A stretch of DNA of 64,000 nucleotides from Betaproteobacteria bacterium UBA1934 (lineage in GTDB: Bacteria > Pseudomonadota > Gammaproteobacteria > Burkholderiales > Rhodocyclaceae): contig DDFG01000005.1 of assembly GCA_002337055.1 (NCBI GenBank), positions 509,037 through 573,036 of the forward strand, in the 5' to 3' direction. This document shows positions 52,732 to 61,828 of the stretch, one piece after another. Each line of letters opens with the position of its first letter. Position 1 is the first letter of the stretch. The notes under the pieces were generated by a model. The model was not told the origin of the DNA and made no database searches. It was given only the letters and a program-made list of their open reading frames with translations. A program made the position numbers and the translations under genes.

Positions 52732-54339
52732 ATGAGTATCACCAAACGTCTGGTCGCCACGTTGGCAGCCGCCCTTGTGGCAATGTTGCTGGTCGGCATG
52801 CTGGGTCTGTTCCAGCTCCGGGAAGCGCAAAGGGAATTCATCCTGGTGGGCGAAAACGTCGTTCCCGGCCTGGTCGGTCTGGGCGAGGCCAAGGAAGCGG
52901 TGACGAAGGCGCGTATCGCGGTTTATCGGCATGTATTGCACACCGAGGCCAGCGGCAAGGCCGAGCAGGCCGACATGATGGCCGAAGGCGACGCCGACAC
53001 GGATCGCCTGCTCAACAGCTATCAGCCGCACGGCCCGGAAGACACCAAGTTGGTCGAAAACGTGCGCGCCAAACTGGCGGCGTATCGGGAAGCACGTGCC
53101 GAGGTCATCAAGCGCTCCGACGCACACGACAACGCGGGCGCCCGCGATCTCCTCACCGGCTCGGTCGGTGAAAAGGGACACGATCTGAATGTCGCTCTGG
53201 CCGACTTGCTCGGATACAACAGCAAGCTCGCCAGCGACGCCGTCGTCGCCAACACTGCTGCGTACCAGCGCTCGATGCTGATCGCCGGCATCGTGATGGG
53301 GGCCGCCCTGTTGCTCTGCGCGTTGATGGCTTTTCTGATCGTGCGCAGCATCAGTCACGGCCTGACGCAGATTCGGGATACCTTGCAGACCGTCAGTGGC
53401 TCGCTTGATTTCACTACCCGCACACCCGTCGAGAAGATGGACGAAATCGGCGTTACGGCAACTGCCTTCAACGACCTGCTGGGCAAGTTGCAGGAGAGCC
53501 TGCGCTCACTGATGGAAGACGCCCGGGGCGTGGCCAGCGGTTCGCAGCAGATGTCGCAGATCGCGCGCGAGGTCTCGCAGGCCATCGCCGCGCAAAGTGA
53601 ATCGTCCTCCGCCGTGGCGGCGACGGTCGAGGAAGTTACCGTCAGCGTGAACCATGTTGCCGAGCGCGCCAGCGAGGCACGCCAGTTATCGGGCAATTCG
53701 GTCGATCTGGCGGAATCCGGATCGCGCACCATCGGCGAGACTATCGGCGACATCCGCACCATTTCCAACATGGTCCAGGAAGTGGGTGAGTCGATCCGCG
53801 CACTCGAAACGCAAAGCGCGCAGGTCAGCAACGTTGTGCAGGTCATCCGTGAGGTGGCGGATCAGACCAATCTGCTTGCCCTCAACGCGGCCATCGAAGC
53901 TGCCCGCGCCGGTGAACAGGGGCGCGGCTTCGCGGTAGTGGCCGACGAGGTTCGCAAGCTGGCGGAACGAACCACCGCCTCGACGCAGGAAATTGCCGCC
54001 ACCATCTCCGAAATGCGCCAGCAATCCGAACGCGCCGCCGAGCGCATGCGCTCGGCCGACGAGCTGGTCAGCCACAGCGTTCGGCGGGCCGATGGCGCCG
54101 ACGCGGCGATCCGCGAAATCGGTCAGTCCGCCCATTCCAGCGCCGAGACGGTGAGCGAAATCTCGGGCGCCATCAAGGAGCAAGGCGTGGCCAGCAACGA
54201 TATTTCGGTCCAGATCGAGCGCATCGCGCGAATGTCCGAAGAAGCTGCTGCCGCCGCCGGGCGCGCGGCGAGCGCTGCGGGACAGCTGGAAGCGCAGGCA
54301 GAACGACAGATTCGTACTTTGCAGCAATACCACATCTGA
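52732..54339 (+). CDS. Methyl-accepting chemotaxis protein
   Basis: 535 residues. TM1 (about 8-28), a 165-residue four-helix-bundle periplasmic sensor, TM2 (about 193-215: AGIVMGAALLLCALMAFLIV), a HAMP domain, then a long coiled-coil signalling domain with the conserved tip NLLALNAAIEAARAGEQGRG. No C-terminal receptor-binding pentapeptide like NWETF is present. The ligand is unknown. The ATG at 52732 is chosen from the membrane-helix position; the frame is open 18 codons earlier. A weak GGGGGAAG site precedes it. Confidence 0.92.
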   Translation: MSITKRLVATLAAALVAMLLVGMLGLFQLREAQREFILVGENVVPGLVGLGEAKEAVTKARIAVYRHVLHTEASGKAEQADMMAEGDADTDRLLNSYQPHGPEDTKLVENVRAKLAAYREARAEVIKRSDAHDNAGARDLLTGSVGEKGHDLNVALADLLGYNSKLASDAVVANTAAYQRSMLIAGIVMGAALLLCALMAFLIVRSISHGLTQIRDTLQTVSGSLDFTTRTPVEKMDEIGVTATAFNDLLGKLQESLRSLMEDARGVASGSQQMSQIAREVSQAIAAQSESSSAVAATVEEVTVSVNHVAERASEARQLSGNSVDLAESGSRTIGETIGDIRTISNMVQEVGESIRALETQSAQVSNVVQVIREVADQTNLLALNAAIEAARAGEQGRGFAVVADEVRKLAERTTASTQEIAATISEMRQQSERAAERMRSADELVSHSVRRADGADAAIREIGQSAHSSAETVSEISGAIKEQGVASNDISVQIERIARMSEEAAAAAGRAASAAGQLEAQAERQIRTLQQYHI

Positions 54340-54342
54340 AAG

Positions 54343-55146
54343 ATGCTCACGGCGATCTGGCAGCGAGGAGGATTCCTGCTCGCGCTGCTCGCGGGTGCGA
54401 CGCTCGCCCGGGCGGAAGGCGACGTGGTTCGACTGGCCCCGCGCCCGAATGTCACGCTGACCTCGCACTACCTGTCACGGCCCGATGCCACCGCGACCGT
54501 CGTGCTGCTGACCGGAGGCGGCGGCAACATTGGCTTGACTGATGGTGAACCACGCTCGACCAACTTTCTGATTCGCAGCAGACAGCGTTTTTTCGAGCAG
54601 GGTTTCAATGTCTTTGCGTTGGGTCGGCCGAGCGACCATACCGAGCTTGATGGCGTTTTCCGCACGAGCGCCGAACATCTGGAAGATCTGCGAAGCGTCG
54701 TTCGGTTTCTCAAAGAAAGCGCAGGCAAACCCGTCTGGCTGGTGGGCACCAGCGCCGGCACGCTGTCGGCGGCGCACGGCGCCATCGGTCTGGAAGATGC
54801 CATCGCGGGGGTCGTCCTGACTTCCAGCATTACCAGCTTTCAGGTCACCGGTGCCCCGGCCAGACAAGCCCTGGAGCGGGTTCGCGTACCGGTCCTGGTC
54901 ATGCATCATCGTCAAGACGCCTGTCGCCACAGTCTGGCCAACGGCACCTCGTGGATCATGCGCGGCCTGTCTGCGGCGCCCGTCAAGAAACTGGTCATGG
55001 TCGACGGGGGGCATGACCCCACCGGCCCGGTATGCGAACCCCTGCACTGGCATGGCTTCATCAACATGGAAGATGAAGCGGTCGCCGCAATCGCCGAGTG
55101 GATACGGCACCCCACTTCCGCGCCGGTGGCGGGAAACAACCCGTAA
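54343..55146 (+). CDS. Exported alpha/beta-hydrolase-like protein
   Basis: 267 residues with a short signal peptide (GFLLALLAGATLARAEG). An alpha/beta-hydrolase pattern follows: VVLLTGGGGNIG, nucleophile Ser in WLVGTSAGTLSAAH, VPVLVMHHRQDAC with a likely Asp, and a His in GGHDPTGPVCEPLHWHGF. Predicted periplasmic esterase or peptidase-like enzyme; substrate unknown. Its ATG is 3 nt after the chemoreceptor stop, so the two are co-transcribed. Confidence 0.78.
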   Translation: MLTAIWQRGGFLLALLAGATLARAEGDVVRLAPRPNVTLTSHYLSRPDATATVVLLTGGGGNIGLTDGEPRSTNFLIRSRQRFFEQGFNVFALGRPSDHTELDGVFRTSAEHLEDLRSVVRFLKESAGKPVWLVGTSAGTLSAAHGAIGLEDAIAGVVLTSSITSFQVTGAPARQALERVRVPVLVMHHRQDACRHSLANGTSWIMRGLSAAPVKKLVMVDGGHDPTGPVCEPLHWHGFINMEDEAVAAIAEWIRHPTSAPVAGNNP

Positions 55147-55182
55147 CATTTTTGACGGGCCGCGCTGCGGTAGAATGCGCGG

Positions 55183-55605
55183 ATGAAACACCAACACAGC
55201 CTGCATGCCTTCACCTTGCCGGTGCGGGTGTATTACGAGGATACCGACGCCGCCGGCGTCGTGTATTACGCCAACTACCTGCGTTTCTTCGAGCGCTGCC
55301 GCACCGAATGGATGCGCGAAATCGGCCACGCCATGGGTGATTTCACCCGCGACGAGGGTCTCGCTTTCGTCGTCCGCCGTGTCGAAATCGACTACCAACG
55401 ACCCGCCCGCCTCGACGACGCCCTAGTCGTCGGACTCGAAGTCGAGAAACTCGGCCGCGCCCAAGTATGGCTGCGCCAGTATGTCCGTCGTGGCGATGAA
55501 GAACTGGTCACCGGCATCGTCCAGATCGTCTGCGTCAATGTCGAAAAAATGAAATCGGCGCCCATTCCGGCCTATTTGCGCGCCAAACTGGAATCCATTC
55601 AATGA
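55183..55605 (+). CDS. ybgC: Tol-Pal associated acyl-CoA thioesterase
   Basis: 140 residues of the hot-dog fold, 4HBT family. The active-site Asp lies in YYEDTDAAGVVYYANYLRFF. YbgC hydrolyses short acyl-CoA or acyl-ACP thioesters and is almost always first in the tol-pal cluster, as here. Its stop overlaps the tolQ ATG. Confidence 0.93.
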   Translation: MKHQHSLHAFTLPVRVYYEDTDAAGVVYYANYLRFFERCRTEWMREIGHAMGDFTRDEGLAFVVRRVEIDYQRPARLDDALVVGLEVEKLGRAQVWLRQYVRRGDEELVTGIVQIVCVNVEKMKSAPIPAYLRAKLESIQ

Positions 55606-56279
55606 ACATCACGCAAGATCTCTCCATCCTGCAACTCGTTCTCAACGCCAGCGCGGTCGTGCAGGCCATCATGGCTTTGCTGGCCGGGATCTCGTTCATG
55701 TCGTGGTACTACATCTTCATGAAGTGGTTCGCGGTGCGCAAGGCCCGCGCCAAGACCGAGGATTTCGAGCGCGATTTCTGGTCCGGCGGCGATCTCAACA
55801 ACCTCTACAGCAGCGCCGTTAATGATCGCCACCACGCGGGCAGCATGGAGCGTATTTTTGAAGCCGGTTTCCGCGAGTTCGCCAAACTGCGGGGCCAGAA
55901 GAACCTCGACCCCAAGGACGTCATCGACGGCTCTCGCCGCGCCATGCGCGCCACCTACCAGCGTGAGATGGACGCCCTGGAAGCCCACCTCGACTTCCTC
56001 GCCTCGGTTGGCTCTGTGTCGCCTTACATCGGCCTGTTCGGTACGGTCTGGGGCATCATGCACGCCTTTCGCGGGCTCTCCAACGTCGGCCAGGCCACGC
56101 TCTCGGCGGTCGCTCCCGGCATCGCCGAAGCCCTGGTCGCCACCGCCATCGGCCTGTTCGCCGCTATTCCGGCCGTGCTCGCCTACAACCGCTTCGCGCA
56201 CGACACCGATCGGCTGGCCACCCGTTTCGAGAGTTTCATGGAAGAGTTCTCGAACATCCTCCAGCGGCAGGTGAGGTAA
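55602..56279 (+). CDS. tolQ: Tol-Pal proton channel protein TolQ
   Basis: 225 residues with three membrane helices (near 20-40, 138-160 and 170-192), as in the MotA/TolQ/ExbB family: VGSVSPYIGLFGTVWGIMHAF and PGIAEALVATAIGLFAAIPAVLAYN. With TolR it forms the proton channel that energises TolA during envelope constriction. Four-base overlap with ybgC. Confidence 0.95.
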   Translation: MNITQDLSILQLVLNASAVVQAIMALLAGISFMSWYYIFMKWFAVRKARAKTEDFERDFWSGGDLNNLYSSAVNDRHHAGSMERIFEAGFREFAKLRGQKNLDPKDVIDGSRRAMRATYQREMDALEAHLDFLASVGSVSPYIGLFGTVWGIMHAFRGLSNVGQATLSAVAPGIAEALVATAIGLFAAIPAVLAYNRFAHDTDRLATRFESFMEEFSNILQRQVR

Positions 56280-56283
56280 GGCG

Positions 56284-56694
56284 ATGCGCCCCCGTCGCCT
56301 GAAAAACGAAATCAACGTCGTGCCCTATATCGACGTGATGCTGGTGCTGCTGGTCATTTTCATGGTCGCCGCGCCGATGATGACGACCGGCAGCATCGAC
56401 CTGCCGTCGGTGGGCAAGGCTGCCGACGTACCTGCGCAGCCACTCGAAGTCGCCATCAAGGCCGACCAGAGTCTGACTCTGACCAACCGCGCCAGCGGCG
56501 GTTTTACCGAAGAAATCGGGCGCAAGCAACTCAAAGACAAGGTGCTGGCGATCCTGGCCAAGAACCCCGAACAACCGGTGCTGATCGCCGGCGACAAGAA
56601 CGTCAAGTACGAGGCCGTGCTGTCGGTCATGGATGAATTGCAGCGCGCGCAGGTCAAGCGCGTCGGCCTTCTGGTGCAGCCAACCGGCAAATGA
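56284..56694 (+). CDS. tolR: Tol-Pal protein TolR
   Basis: 136 residues. A single N-terminal membrane helix carries the proton-pathway Asp in NVVPYIDVMLVLLVIFMVAAP; the periplasmic part is an ExbD/TolR domain. It partners TolQ. Its stop overlaps the tolA ATG. Confidence 0.95.
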   Translation: MRPRRLKNEINVVPYIDVMLVLLVIFMVAAPMMTTGSIDLPSVGKAADVPAQPLEVAIKADQSLTLTNRASGGFTEEIGRKQLKDKVLAILAKNPEQPVLIAGDKNVKYEAVLSVMDELQRAQVKRVGLLVQPTGK

Positions 56695-57428
56695 TTCACG
56701 CTCCGCAACCGGAACCCGGCCGCGGCCCCGCATTGGCGCTGACCGCGCTGATGCACCTGCTGCTCGTCGCGGCGCTGTTCTTTGGCGTGCAATGGAAGCG
56801 CAATGCACCCATCGTCGTCGAAGCCGAACTCTGGTCGGCCAGACCGCAGCCTGCGGTGGAAGCGCCACCGCCGCCACCGGCCGAACCCAAAGTCGAACCT
56901 AAACCCGATCCCAAACCAGCCCCCAAAATCGAGCCTCCACCGCCCGCCAAGCCGGATATCGCCATCAAGCAAGACAAAAAACCGCCCAAGCCCGAGCCCA
57001 AAAAACCGGAGCCACGGCCTGACCCCAAGCCCGAAGTCAAGCCTTCACCCAACGATGCGTTGGCAGCCCTCCAGCGCGAGGAAAACAGCCGGCGTATCGA
57101 TGCCGAACGGGCACAGCTGGCCGCCGCCGCGACCAATCGATCGGTCGCAACCTGGGGCGACCGCATTCGCGGAAAAATTCGCGGTAACATCGTTTCGCCA
57201 CCTGGGTTGCAAGGCAATCCGACAGCGGAGTTCGCGGTCATGTTGCTGGTGACGGGTGAAATCATGGATGTCCGCCTGAAGCGCGGCAGCGGTAATGCGG
57301 CCTGGGATGCGGCGGTTGAACGTGCCATCCTGAAATCGTCGCCGCTGCCCAAACCGGATAACCCGGCGGCCTTTCAGCGTGATTTGTCGTTGAAGATTTG
57401 CCCGGATGAAGATCGCGGCTGTCGTTAG
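56691..57428 (+). CDS. tolA: Tol-Pal protein TolA
   Basis: 245 residues: an N-terminal membrane anchor (ALALTALMHLLLVAALFFGV) with the His found in TolA/TonB helices, a Pro/Lys/Glu-rich middle of about 90 residues (PPPPPAEPKVEPKPDPKPAP), a helical segment and a C-terminal TonB-like domain (GEIMDVRLKRGSGNAAWDAA). It reaches from inner membrane to TolB and Pal. The middle is short compared with E. coli TolA and proline-rich like TonB. Confidence 0.92.
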   Translation: MIHAPQPEPGRGPALALTALMHLLLVAALFFGVQWKRNAPIVVEAELWSARPQPAVEAPPPPPAEPKVEPKPDPKPAPKIEPPPPAKPDIAIKQDKKPPKPEPKKPEPRPDPKPEVKPSPNDALAALQREENSRRIDAERAQLAAAATNRSVATWGDRIRGKIRGNIVSPPGLQGNPTAEFAVMLLVTGEIMDVRLKRGSGNAAWDAAVERAILKSSPLPKPDNPAAFQRDLSLKICPDEDRGCR

Positions 57429-57446
57429 TCGTTATAATTCAAGACC

Positions 57447-58721
57447 ATGAAAAAACTGCTCTGTACCCTCGCTCTGTGCGGCAGCCTCGGTGCCGCCTGT
57501 TTTTCACCTGTTCACGCCCAGTTATCGATTGAAATCGCGGGCGTCGGCGCCAATCGCGTCCCGGTCGCGGTCGCCGACTTTGCCGGCGAGACAGCCTCCG
57601 GACGCGCTCTAACTTCGGTCATTCGCGGCGATCTCGCCAACAGCGGCCTGTTTCGCCTGATCGAAATCGGCCCGGGTCTCAACGAGAGCGGTCCCGGCAA
57701 TTTTGCCGATCTTAAGGCCAAGGGAGCGGATGCGCTCGCCGCCGGCAGTCTCACCGATGCCGGGGGCGGCCGTATGGAGGCGCGCTACCGTCTGTTCGAC
57801 GTCAACAAGCAAGTCTCGCTCTCAGGGCTGGCTCGCGTGACGACAGCGGCTCAACTGCGCGCCGCTGGCCACCAGATCGCCGACGACGTTTACGAGAAAC
57901 TGACCGGCGTACGCGGCGTATTTGCGACCCGCATCGCCTATGTCACACGTGCACCGGGCCGTTATGCCTTGCAGATCGCTGATTCGGATGGTCAGAATGC
58001 GGTAGCGGCCCTGGTTTCGCCGGAACCGATCATTTCGCCGACCTGGTCGCCAGACGGCAGCCGCATAGCGTATGTGTCGTTTGAACAGAAGAAACCCGTG
58101 ATTTATGTGCATTCACTGGCCACCGGTCGTCGCACGGTCATCGCCAACTTCAAGGGCTCGAATTCGGCACCGGCGTGGTCACCGGATGGCAGGAAGCTGG
58201 CTGTGGTACTGACCAAGGATGGCAATTCTCAAATCTATACGGTCAATCCGGATGGCAGCAGCCTGCAACGTCTGTCGAATTCCTCCGGTATCGACACCGA
58301 ACCTCGTTTTTCGGCCGACGGCGCCTTCATCTACTTCACTTCGGACCGTGGCGGCAGCCCGCAAATCTACCGGATGGGCGCAAATGGTGGCGAAGTCCAG
58401 CGAATCAGCTTCGAAGGCAGTTATAATGTCACTCCCCGTCCGTCGCCCGACGGCAAAAGCCTCGCGTACATCACGCGACGCGAAGGCAGTTTCCAGTTGG
58501 TGCTGATGGACCTCGCCAGCAAGCAGGTGCAAGTTTTGACCGATTCGAGAAAAGACGAATCTCCGAGTTTCGCTCCCAACGGCAGCATGATCCTGATCGC
58601 CACCGAGATCGGCGGTCGCGGCGTTCTCGCCGCGGTCTCGCCCGATGGCCGCATCAAGCAGCGTCTTTCAGTCAGCAGCGGAGACGTGCGTGAGCCGGCC
58701 TGGGGACCCTTCCTTCAATAG
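57447..58721 (+). CDS. tolB: Tol-Pal periplasmic protein TolB
   Basis: 424 residues. A signal peptide ends near SPVHAQ. An N-terminal alpha/beta domain (about 25-160) is followed by a six-bladed beta-propeller with repeated (I/A)-(S/A)-P-x-W/F-S-P-D-G-x-x motifs (PTWSPDGSRIAYVS, PAWSPDGRKLAVVL, PRFSADGAFIYFTS). It binds Pal and TolA. Confidence 0.95.
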   Translation: MKKLLCTLALCGSLGAACFSPVHAQLSIEIAGVGANRVPVAVADFAGETASGRALTSVIRGDLANSGLFRLIEIGPGLNESGPGNFADLKAKGADALAAGSLTDAGGGRMEARYRLFDVNKQVSLSGLARVTTAAQLRAAGHQIADDVYEKLTGVRGVFATRIAYVTRAPGRYALQIADSDGQNAVAALVSPEPIISPTWSPDGSRIAYVSFEQKKPVIYVHSLATGRRTVIANFKGSNSAPAWSPDGRKLAVVLTKDGNSQIYTVNPDGSSLQRLSNSSGIDTEPRFSADGAFIYFTSDRGGSPQIYRMGANGGEVQRISFEGSYNVTPRPSPDGKSLAYITRREGSFQLVLMDLASKQVQVLTDSRKDESPSFAPNGSMILIATEIGGRGVLAAVSPDGRIKQRLSVSSGDVREPAWGPFLQ

Positions 58722-58738
58722 TTTCTGGAGAACACATC

Positions 58739-59281
58739 ATGAACAAGCTACTTCTTCCCGCTCTGCTCGCCGCCGTCCTCGCCGCGTGCAGCTCAACCCC
58801 CCCCGCCGGCGACGGTGCTCCGGTTGAAGGCCGCACGGCCGACACAGGCGCCAAGGTCACGACGGTCACCACCGGTAGTGTCGACGCCACCGGCCTGCCG
58901 CGCGAACTGACCGACGGCAAGAGCATTCTTTCCAAGCGCGTGGTCTATTTCGACTATGACAAGTACGACATCAAGGATGAATACAAGGATCTGGTCGCCG
59001 CCCATGCCAAGTTCCTGACGGGCAACCGTCAATTCAAAGTGCTGGTCCAGGGCAATACCGACGAGCGCGGCAGCCGTGAGTACAACCTTTCCCTCGGCCA
59101 GAAGCGCGCCGACGCAGTCAAGCGTAACCTGATGCTGCTCGGTGCCAAGGAAGAGCAGATCGAATCGGTCAGCCTGGGCAAGGAAAAGCCGGCTGATGAC
59201 GGCCACGACGAAGCGGCCTGGGCGAAGAACCGTCGCGCCCAAATCCTCTACAAGGGCCCCACCGGTAACGGCGAGTTTTGA
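58739..59281 (+). CDS. pal: Peptidoglycan-associated lipoprotein Pal
   Basis: 180 residues. The lipobox is LAAC at residues 14-17, and the protein has a C-terminal OmpA-like domain: VVYFDYDKYDIKDEY, VQGNTDERGSREYNLSLGQKRADAV with the diaminopimelate-binding Asp/Arg. It ties the outer membrane to peptidoglycan and to TolB. A TGGAGA ribosome site precedes the ATG. Confidence 0.95.
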   Translation: MNKLLLPALLAAVLAACSSTPPAGDGAPVEGRTADTGAKVTTVTTGSVDATGLPRELTDGKSILSKRVVYFDYDKYDIKDEYKDLVAAHAKFLTGNRQFKVLVQGNTDERGSREYNLSLGQKRADAVKRNLMLLGAKEEQIESVSLGKEKPADDGHDEAAWAKNRRAQILYKGPTGNGEF

Positions 59282-59283
59282 AC

Positions 59284-60003
59284 ATGCGCCGCCTGCACCT
59301 TGCGGTGATGCTGACCTGCCTGGGCGCCAGCACGGCCCAGGCGGGGCTGTTCGACGACGACGAAGCGCGGCGCCGGGTCGAGGATTTACGTTTGAAATCC
59401 GAATCCCGCATCGACAACGTCTCGCGCGGCCTGGTCGATCTCTCCAACCAGTTGCAGGCCCTGCGCGATGAAAACGCCAAATTGCGCGGGCAGGTCGAGA
59501 CGCTGACGTACGAGTTGGAACAGGCCAAAAAGCGCCAACAGGATTTCTACATCGATCTCGATAACCGGCTGCGCAAGGTGGAACCTCAGGCGGTCGGTGC
59601 CGAACCGCCTCAGAAACCGGTCGACCAGGCCGTGCTGGAGAGCCAGGAATACGACGCCGCGCTGAACCTGTTCAAAGCCAACAAATACAAGGATGCCACA
59701 GCGGCCTTCACCGCCTTCGTCGGCAATCACCCGGCCAGCCCGCTCGCATCGAGCGCCCAGTTCTGGCTCGGCAACGCTTGGTATCTGTTGCGCGACTGCA
59801 AACGAGCCATCGAAGCCCAGAACCTGTTGCTGTCCAAGTGGCCGAACAGCCAGAAGGCACCCGATGGCCTGCTGGCCATCGCCACCTGTCAGGCGGAGCA
59901 AGGTAGCGCGGCAATTGCCAGGCGCACGCTGGAAGGGCTGGTGGCGCGTTATCCCGAAGCGCCGGCGGCGGATACTGCCCGACAGAGACTAAAAAGGAAA
60001 TAG
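59284..60003 (+). CDS. cpoB: Cell division coordinator CpoB (YbgF)
   Basis: 239 residues: signal peptide (ending near AQAGLF), a coiled coil of about 70 residues (LVDLSNQLQALRDENAKLRG) that trimerises YbgF, and three TPR-like repeats (YDAALNLFKANKYKDATAAF, LGNAWYLLRDCKRAI). It links Tol-Pal with peptidoglycan synthesis at division. The ATG at 59284 lies 2 nt after the pal stop. Confidence 0.92.
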   Translation: MRRLHLAVMLTCLGASTAQAGLFDDDEARRRVEDLRLKSESRIDNVSRGLVDLSNQLQALRDENAKLRGQVETLTYELEQAKKRQQDFYIDLDNRLRKVEPQAVGAEPPQKPVDQAVLESQEYDAALNLFKANKYKDATAAFTAFVGNHPASPLASSAQFWLGNAWYLLRDCKRAIEAQNLLLSKWPNSQKAPDGLLAIATCQAEQGSAAIARRTLEGLVARYPEAPAADTARQRLKRK

Positions 60004-60013
60004 GCCGGCGGTC

Positions 60014-60646
60014 TTGCGAGTCACCGAAATTTTTTACTCGCTGCAAGGTGAAGCGTCTCGCAGCGGCTATCCCACCGTATTTGTTCGCCTGACCGGCTGC
60101 CCCTTGCGCTGTGTCTGGTGTGACAGCGACTACGCCTTCACCGGCGGCGAATCCCTGGATCCTGACGAGATTCTGCGTCGGATCGAGGCCTACCCGACCC
60201 GGCGCGTGTGCGTCACCGGCGGCGAGCCGCTGGCGCAAAAATCTTGCGCCGACCTACTGACCCAACTGTGCGATGCTGGATACGATGTCTCGCTGGAAAC
60301 TTCCGGCGCACTCAGTATCGCCGGTGTTGATTCGCGTGTCGCCCGCATTATGGATCTCAAAGCGCCCGATTCCGGTGAATGCGAACGCAATTGCTGGGAA
60401 AACCTGGCTTGTCTGACCAAACGGGACGAGATCAAATTCGTCCTCGCCTCTCGGCGTGATTTCGAATGGGCAAGCGATCAGATTCGCACCCGGCAACTGG
60501 CGGCGCTTTGTCCGCTGCTCTTTTCGCCAGTGCATGGCCGCCTCGATCCCGCGGATCTGGCGGCGTGGATACTTGAAGAAGGCTTGCCGGTCCGCTTCCA
60601 GCTGCAACTGCACAAGCAACTTTGGGGTAACATGCGCGGGAAGTGA
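60014..60646 (+). CDS. queE: 7-carboxy-7-deazaguanine synthase
   Basis: 210 residues. Radical-SAM enzyme with the Cys-x3-Cys-x2-Cys motif in LTGCPLRCVWCDSDYAF. QueE contracts the ring of carboxytetrahydropterin to give 7-carboxy-7-deazaguanine, a queuosine precursor. The start is a TTG at 60014 (MRVTEIFYSLQGE), fixed by the conserved N-terminus. It follows cpoB by 10 nt and forms one unit with a PilZ gene and queC. Confidence 0.94.
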   Translation: MRVTEIFYSLQGEASRSGYPTVFVRLTGCPLRCVWCDSDYAFTGGESLDPDEILRRIEAYPTRRVCVTGGEPLAQKSCADLLTQLCDAGYDVSLETSGALSIAGVDSRVARIMDLKAPDSGECERNCWENLACLTKRDEIKFVLASRRDFEWASDQIRTRQLAALCPLLFSPVHGRLDPADLAAWILEEGLPVRFQLQLHKQLWGNMRGK

Positions 60647-60668
60647 AGTCGCCCACAAGGGAGAGCCC

Positions 60669-61049
60669 ATGCCCACCGAACGCCGCCATTTTTCCCGCAT
60701 CCATTTTCAAACCGATGCCACGCTGCACACGCCCGTCGGCGAATACCCGGTCGAAATCGTCGACCTATCGCTCAAGGGCGCCTTGGTGCGTCCCGGCGTG
60801 CCGACGGACCTTCCCGATCAAGCGGCCTGCTCGCTGAAGCTGGCGCTCGACAGCGAGAGTGCGCAAATCAGTATGGATGTCGTGCTGGTCCACCGTGAAG
60901 GCCCCTACCTTGGCCTCGCCTGCCGGGAAATCGACCTGGACAGCATGACTCATCTGCGGCGGCTGGTCGAACTCAATCTTGGCGACGAATCACTGCTACA
61001 ACGCGAATTGAGCGCACTGCTGCTCCCTGAAACACAGATCAGCGAATGA
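60669..61049 (+). CDS. PilZ domain protein
   Basis: 126 residues, essentially a lone PilZ domain with both c-di-GMP-binding motifs: RRHFSR near residue 5 (RxxxR type) and DLSLKG near residue 37 (D/N-x-S-x-x-G). It should bind cyclic di-GMP and pass the signal to an unknown partner. The ATG at 60669 with AGGGAGAG before it is clear. It sits between queE (22 nt) and queC (4-nt overlap), an odd place for a second-messenger receptor. Confidence 0.9.
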   Translation: MPTERRHFSRIHFQTDATLHTPVGEYPVEIVDLSLKGALVRPGVPTDLPDQAACSLKLALDSESAQISMDVVLVHREGPYLGLACREIDLDSMTHLRRLVELNLGDESLLQRELSALLLPETQISE

Positions 61050-61732
61050 CCTCTCCCGCACTCAAGCCCGCCGTCGTCCTTCTCTCTGGCGGCCTCGACT
61101 CAGCCACCTGCCTAGCCATTGCCCGCGAACAAGGCTTCCGCCCGCATTGCCTCTCTTTCGACTACGGTCAGCGCCACCGCGCCGAGCTTGACGCCGCCGG
61201 CCGCGTTGCCCGGCATCTGGGTGCCACCGAACACCGTATCGTGCGCGTCGACCTTGCCCAGTTTGGCGGCTCCGCCCTCACCGACAAAACCATTGAAGTC
61301 CCCGTCGATGGCGTTCAACCGGGCATTCCAGTCACCTACGTGCCGGCGCGCAACACCGTGATGCTTTCTTTCGCGCTGGCGTGGGCGGAAGTGCTTGGCG
61401 CGTACGACATTTTTGTAGGCGTCAACGCAGTCGACTATTCTGGTTACCCGGATTGCCGCCCCGAGTACATCGCGGCCTTTGAACGCATGGCCAACCTGGC
61501 CACCAAAGCTGGCATTGAAGGTCGTCGGCTCACAGTGCATGCGCCGTTGATCGCGTTAACCAAGGCCGACATCGTCCGGCGCGGCACCGAGCTTGGCGTC
61601 GATTACGGACTGACGGTATCGTGCTATCAGGCAGACGATGAGGGGCGAGCCTGTGGTGTCTGCGATTCGTGCCGGTTGCGCCGCGATGGCTTTGCCGCCG
61701 CCACGCTGGCCGACCCGACCCGCTATCAGTAG
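61046..61732 (+). CDS. queC: 7-cyano-7-deazaguanine synthase
   Basis: 228 residues. PP-loop LLSGGLDSATCLA and the C-terminal zinc site with four cysteines (SCYQADDEGRACGVCDSC). It converts 7-carboxy-7-deazaguanine, the QueE product, to preQ0 with ATP and ammonia. The start overlaps the PilZ stop. Confidence 0.95.
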   Translation: MTSPALKPAVVLLSGGLDSATCLAIAREQGFRPHCLSFDYGQRHRAELDAAGRVARHLGATEHRIVRVDLAQFGGSALTDKTIEVPVDGVQPGIPVTYVPARNTVMLSFALAWAEVLGAYDIFVGVNAVDYSGYPDCRPEYIAAFERMANLATKAGIEGRRLTVHAPLIALTKADIVRRGTELGVDYGLTVSCYQADDEGRACGVCDSCRLRRDGFAAATLADPTRYQ

Positions 61733-61787
61733 GAAGGCGTCGCCGCAATCCGGGAAAACGCTATCCGTATGATTTTCCATCATTTCA

Positions 61788-61816
61788 TTGACACAAGCGG
61801 CGTGCACCTCTAGAAT
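61788..61816 (+). promoter_or_regulatory. Sigma-70 promoter of tRNA-Lys
   Basis: TTGACA (61788-61793), 17-bp spacer, TAGAAT (61811-61816); start expected near 61823, about 6 nt before the mature tRNA. Confidence 0.85.
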
Positions 61817-61828
61817 CTCGCCCTCTTT

